DNA of 58,620 bases from a virus: positions 1 to 58,620 of the IMG/VR virus record IMGVR_UViG_3300031841_004380. One strand, given 5' to 3'. Made by a program: the position numbers and the translations under genes. How positions within the stretch are numbered: the first letter of the stretch is position 1; each line of letters begins with the position of its first letter. Below the pieces are notes generated by a model, which did no database searches, was not told where the DNA came from, and was given only the letters and a program-made list of their open reading frames with translations. Shown here one piece after another: positions 58,557 to 58,620 of this stretch.

Positions 58557-58620
58557 ATGACTACAGATGTTTTACAAGACAATACCATTAGACAGGGCTC
58601 TATCGTTCTACAGCCTAGTA
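58557..58620 (+). CDS. partial gene, N-terminus only
   Basis: After AGAGGT the frame reads MTTDVLQDNTIRQGSIVLQPS and runs off the window. It is probably another tail or fibre gene in the same operon; identity cannot be fixed from 21 codons. Confidence 0.5.
   Translation, partial: MTTDVLQDNTIRQGSIVLQPS

Noticed and set aside
1-58620. CRISPR array or insertion sequence
   Set aside because: No regularly spaced short repeats and no transposase gene were seen; the only mobile-type genes are HNH and EndoVII-like nucleases.

Overview
The window is most simply read as part of a large, AT-rich, T4-like tailed-phage genome whose host is probably a planctomycete. Phage markers are rIIA- and rIIB-like proteins, an endonuclease VII-type nuclease, a T4 gp55-like small sigma factor, a long tail fibre, a phage-type ATP-dependent DNA ligase, ThyX, and dozens of tightly overlapping small genes nearly all on the + strand. 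The planctomycete link comes from four cargo proteins of types typical of that phylum: a Tat-exported DUF1501 protein, a DUF1559 pseudopilin with its C-terminal H-X9-DG motif, a matching lipoprotein, and a secreted phytase-like beta-propeller. I recognise no terminase, portal, major capsid protein or DNA polymerase here, so the genome must extend beyond the window.

Layout. 0-9.7 kb: small conserved phage genes, DUF1501, two HhH/UvdE-type repair enzymes, a sulfotransferase and an EndoVII nuclease. 9.7-10.1 kb: a complete tmRNA gene. 10.1-16.1 kb: DNA ligase, a second sulfotransferase, a second HhH protein, thioredoxin, PspC, a tRNA with anticodon UAA, and an HNH endonuclease gene that is the only minus-strand gene. 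16.2-18.6 kb: the pseudopilin, lipoprotein and phytase-like trio. 18.6-29.4 kb: kinase-like protein, rIIA/rIIB, an AEP-type primase, a RuvB-like helicase preceded by a zinc-ribbon/RuvA-III-like partner, ThyX and an HNH protein. 29.4-55.8 kb: repeated cassettes of three module types (here A, B and C), interrupted by a trypsin-like protease, a subtilase, a block of macro-domain, nucleoside-deoxyribosyltransferase and glycosyltransferase genes, and a block of structural, sigma-factor, ClpP-like and DeoC-like genes. An intrinsic terminator closes this region. 55.8-58.6 kb: a membrane coiled-coil protein and tail-fibre genes.

Regulation. The left half is driven by sigma70-like promoters (TTGACA, 17 nt, TATAAT) that mostly carry an unexplained CCGATA element inside the spacer and share leader motifs. 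The A-B-C cassettes are instead preceded 35-60 nt upstream of their start codons by a GGTGTATWWAAT-like motif with no -35 box. This would fit a late promoter read by the gp55-like sigma factor encoded at 49.5 kb.

The best candidate for an undescribed system is the A-B-C cassette array. It consists of at least six rounds of a short 'MSTY'-type protein, a Cys-rich module with a conserved PSGDGP/GGYPL signature and a variable beta-rich partner. A and B, or B and C, are fused in some rounds and split in others, and two unrelated serine proteases are translationally coupled to the C members. A role as surface or host-interaction proteins of the virion is an inference.
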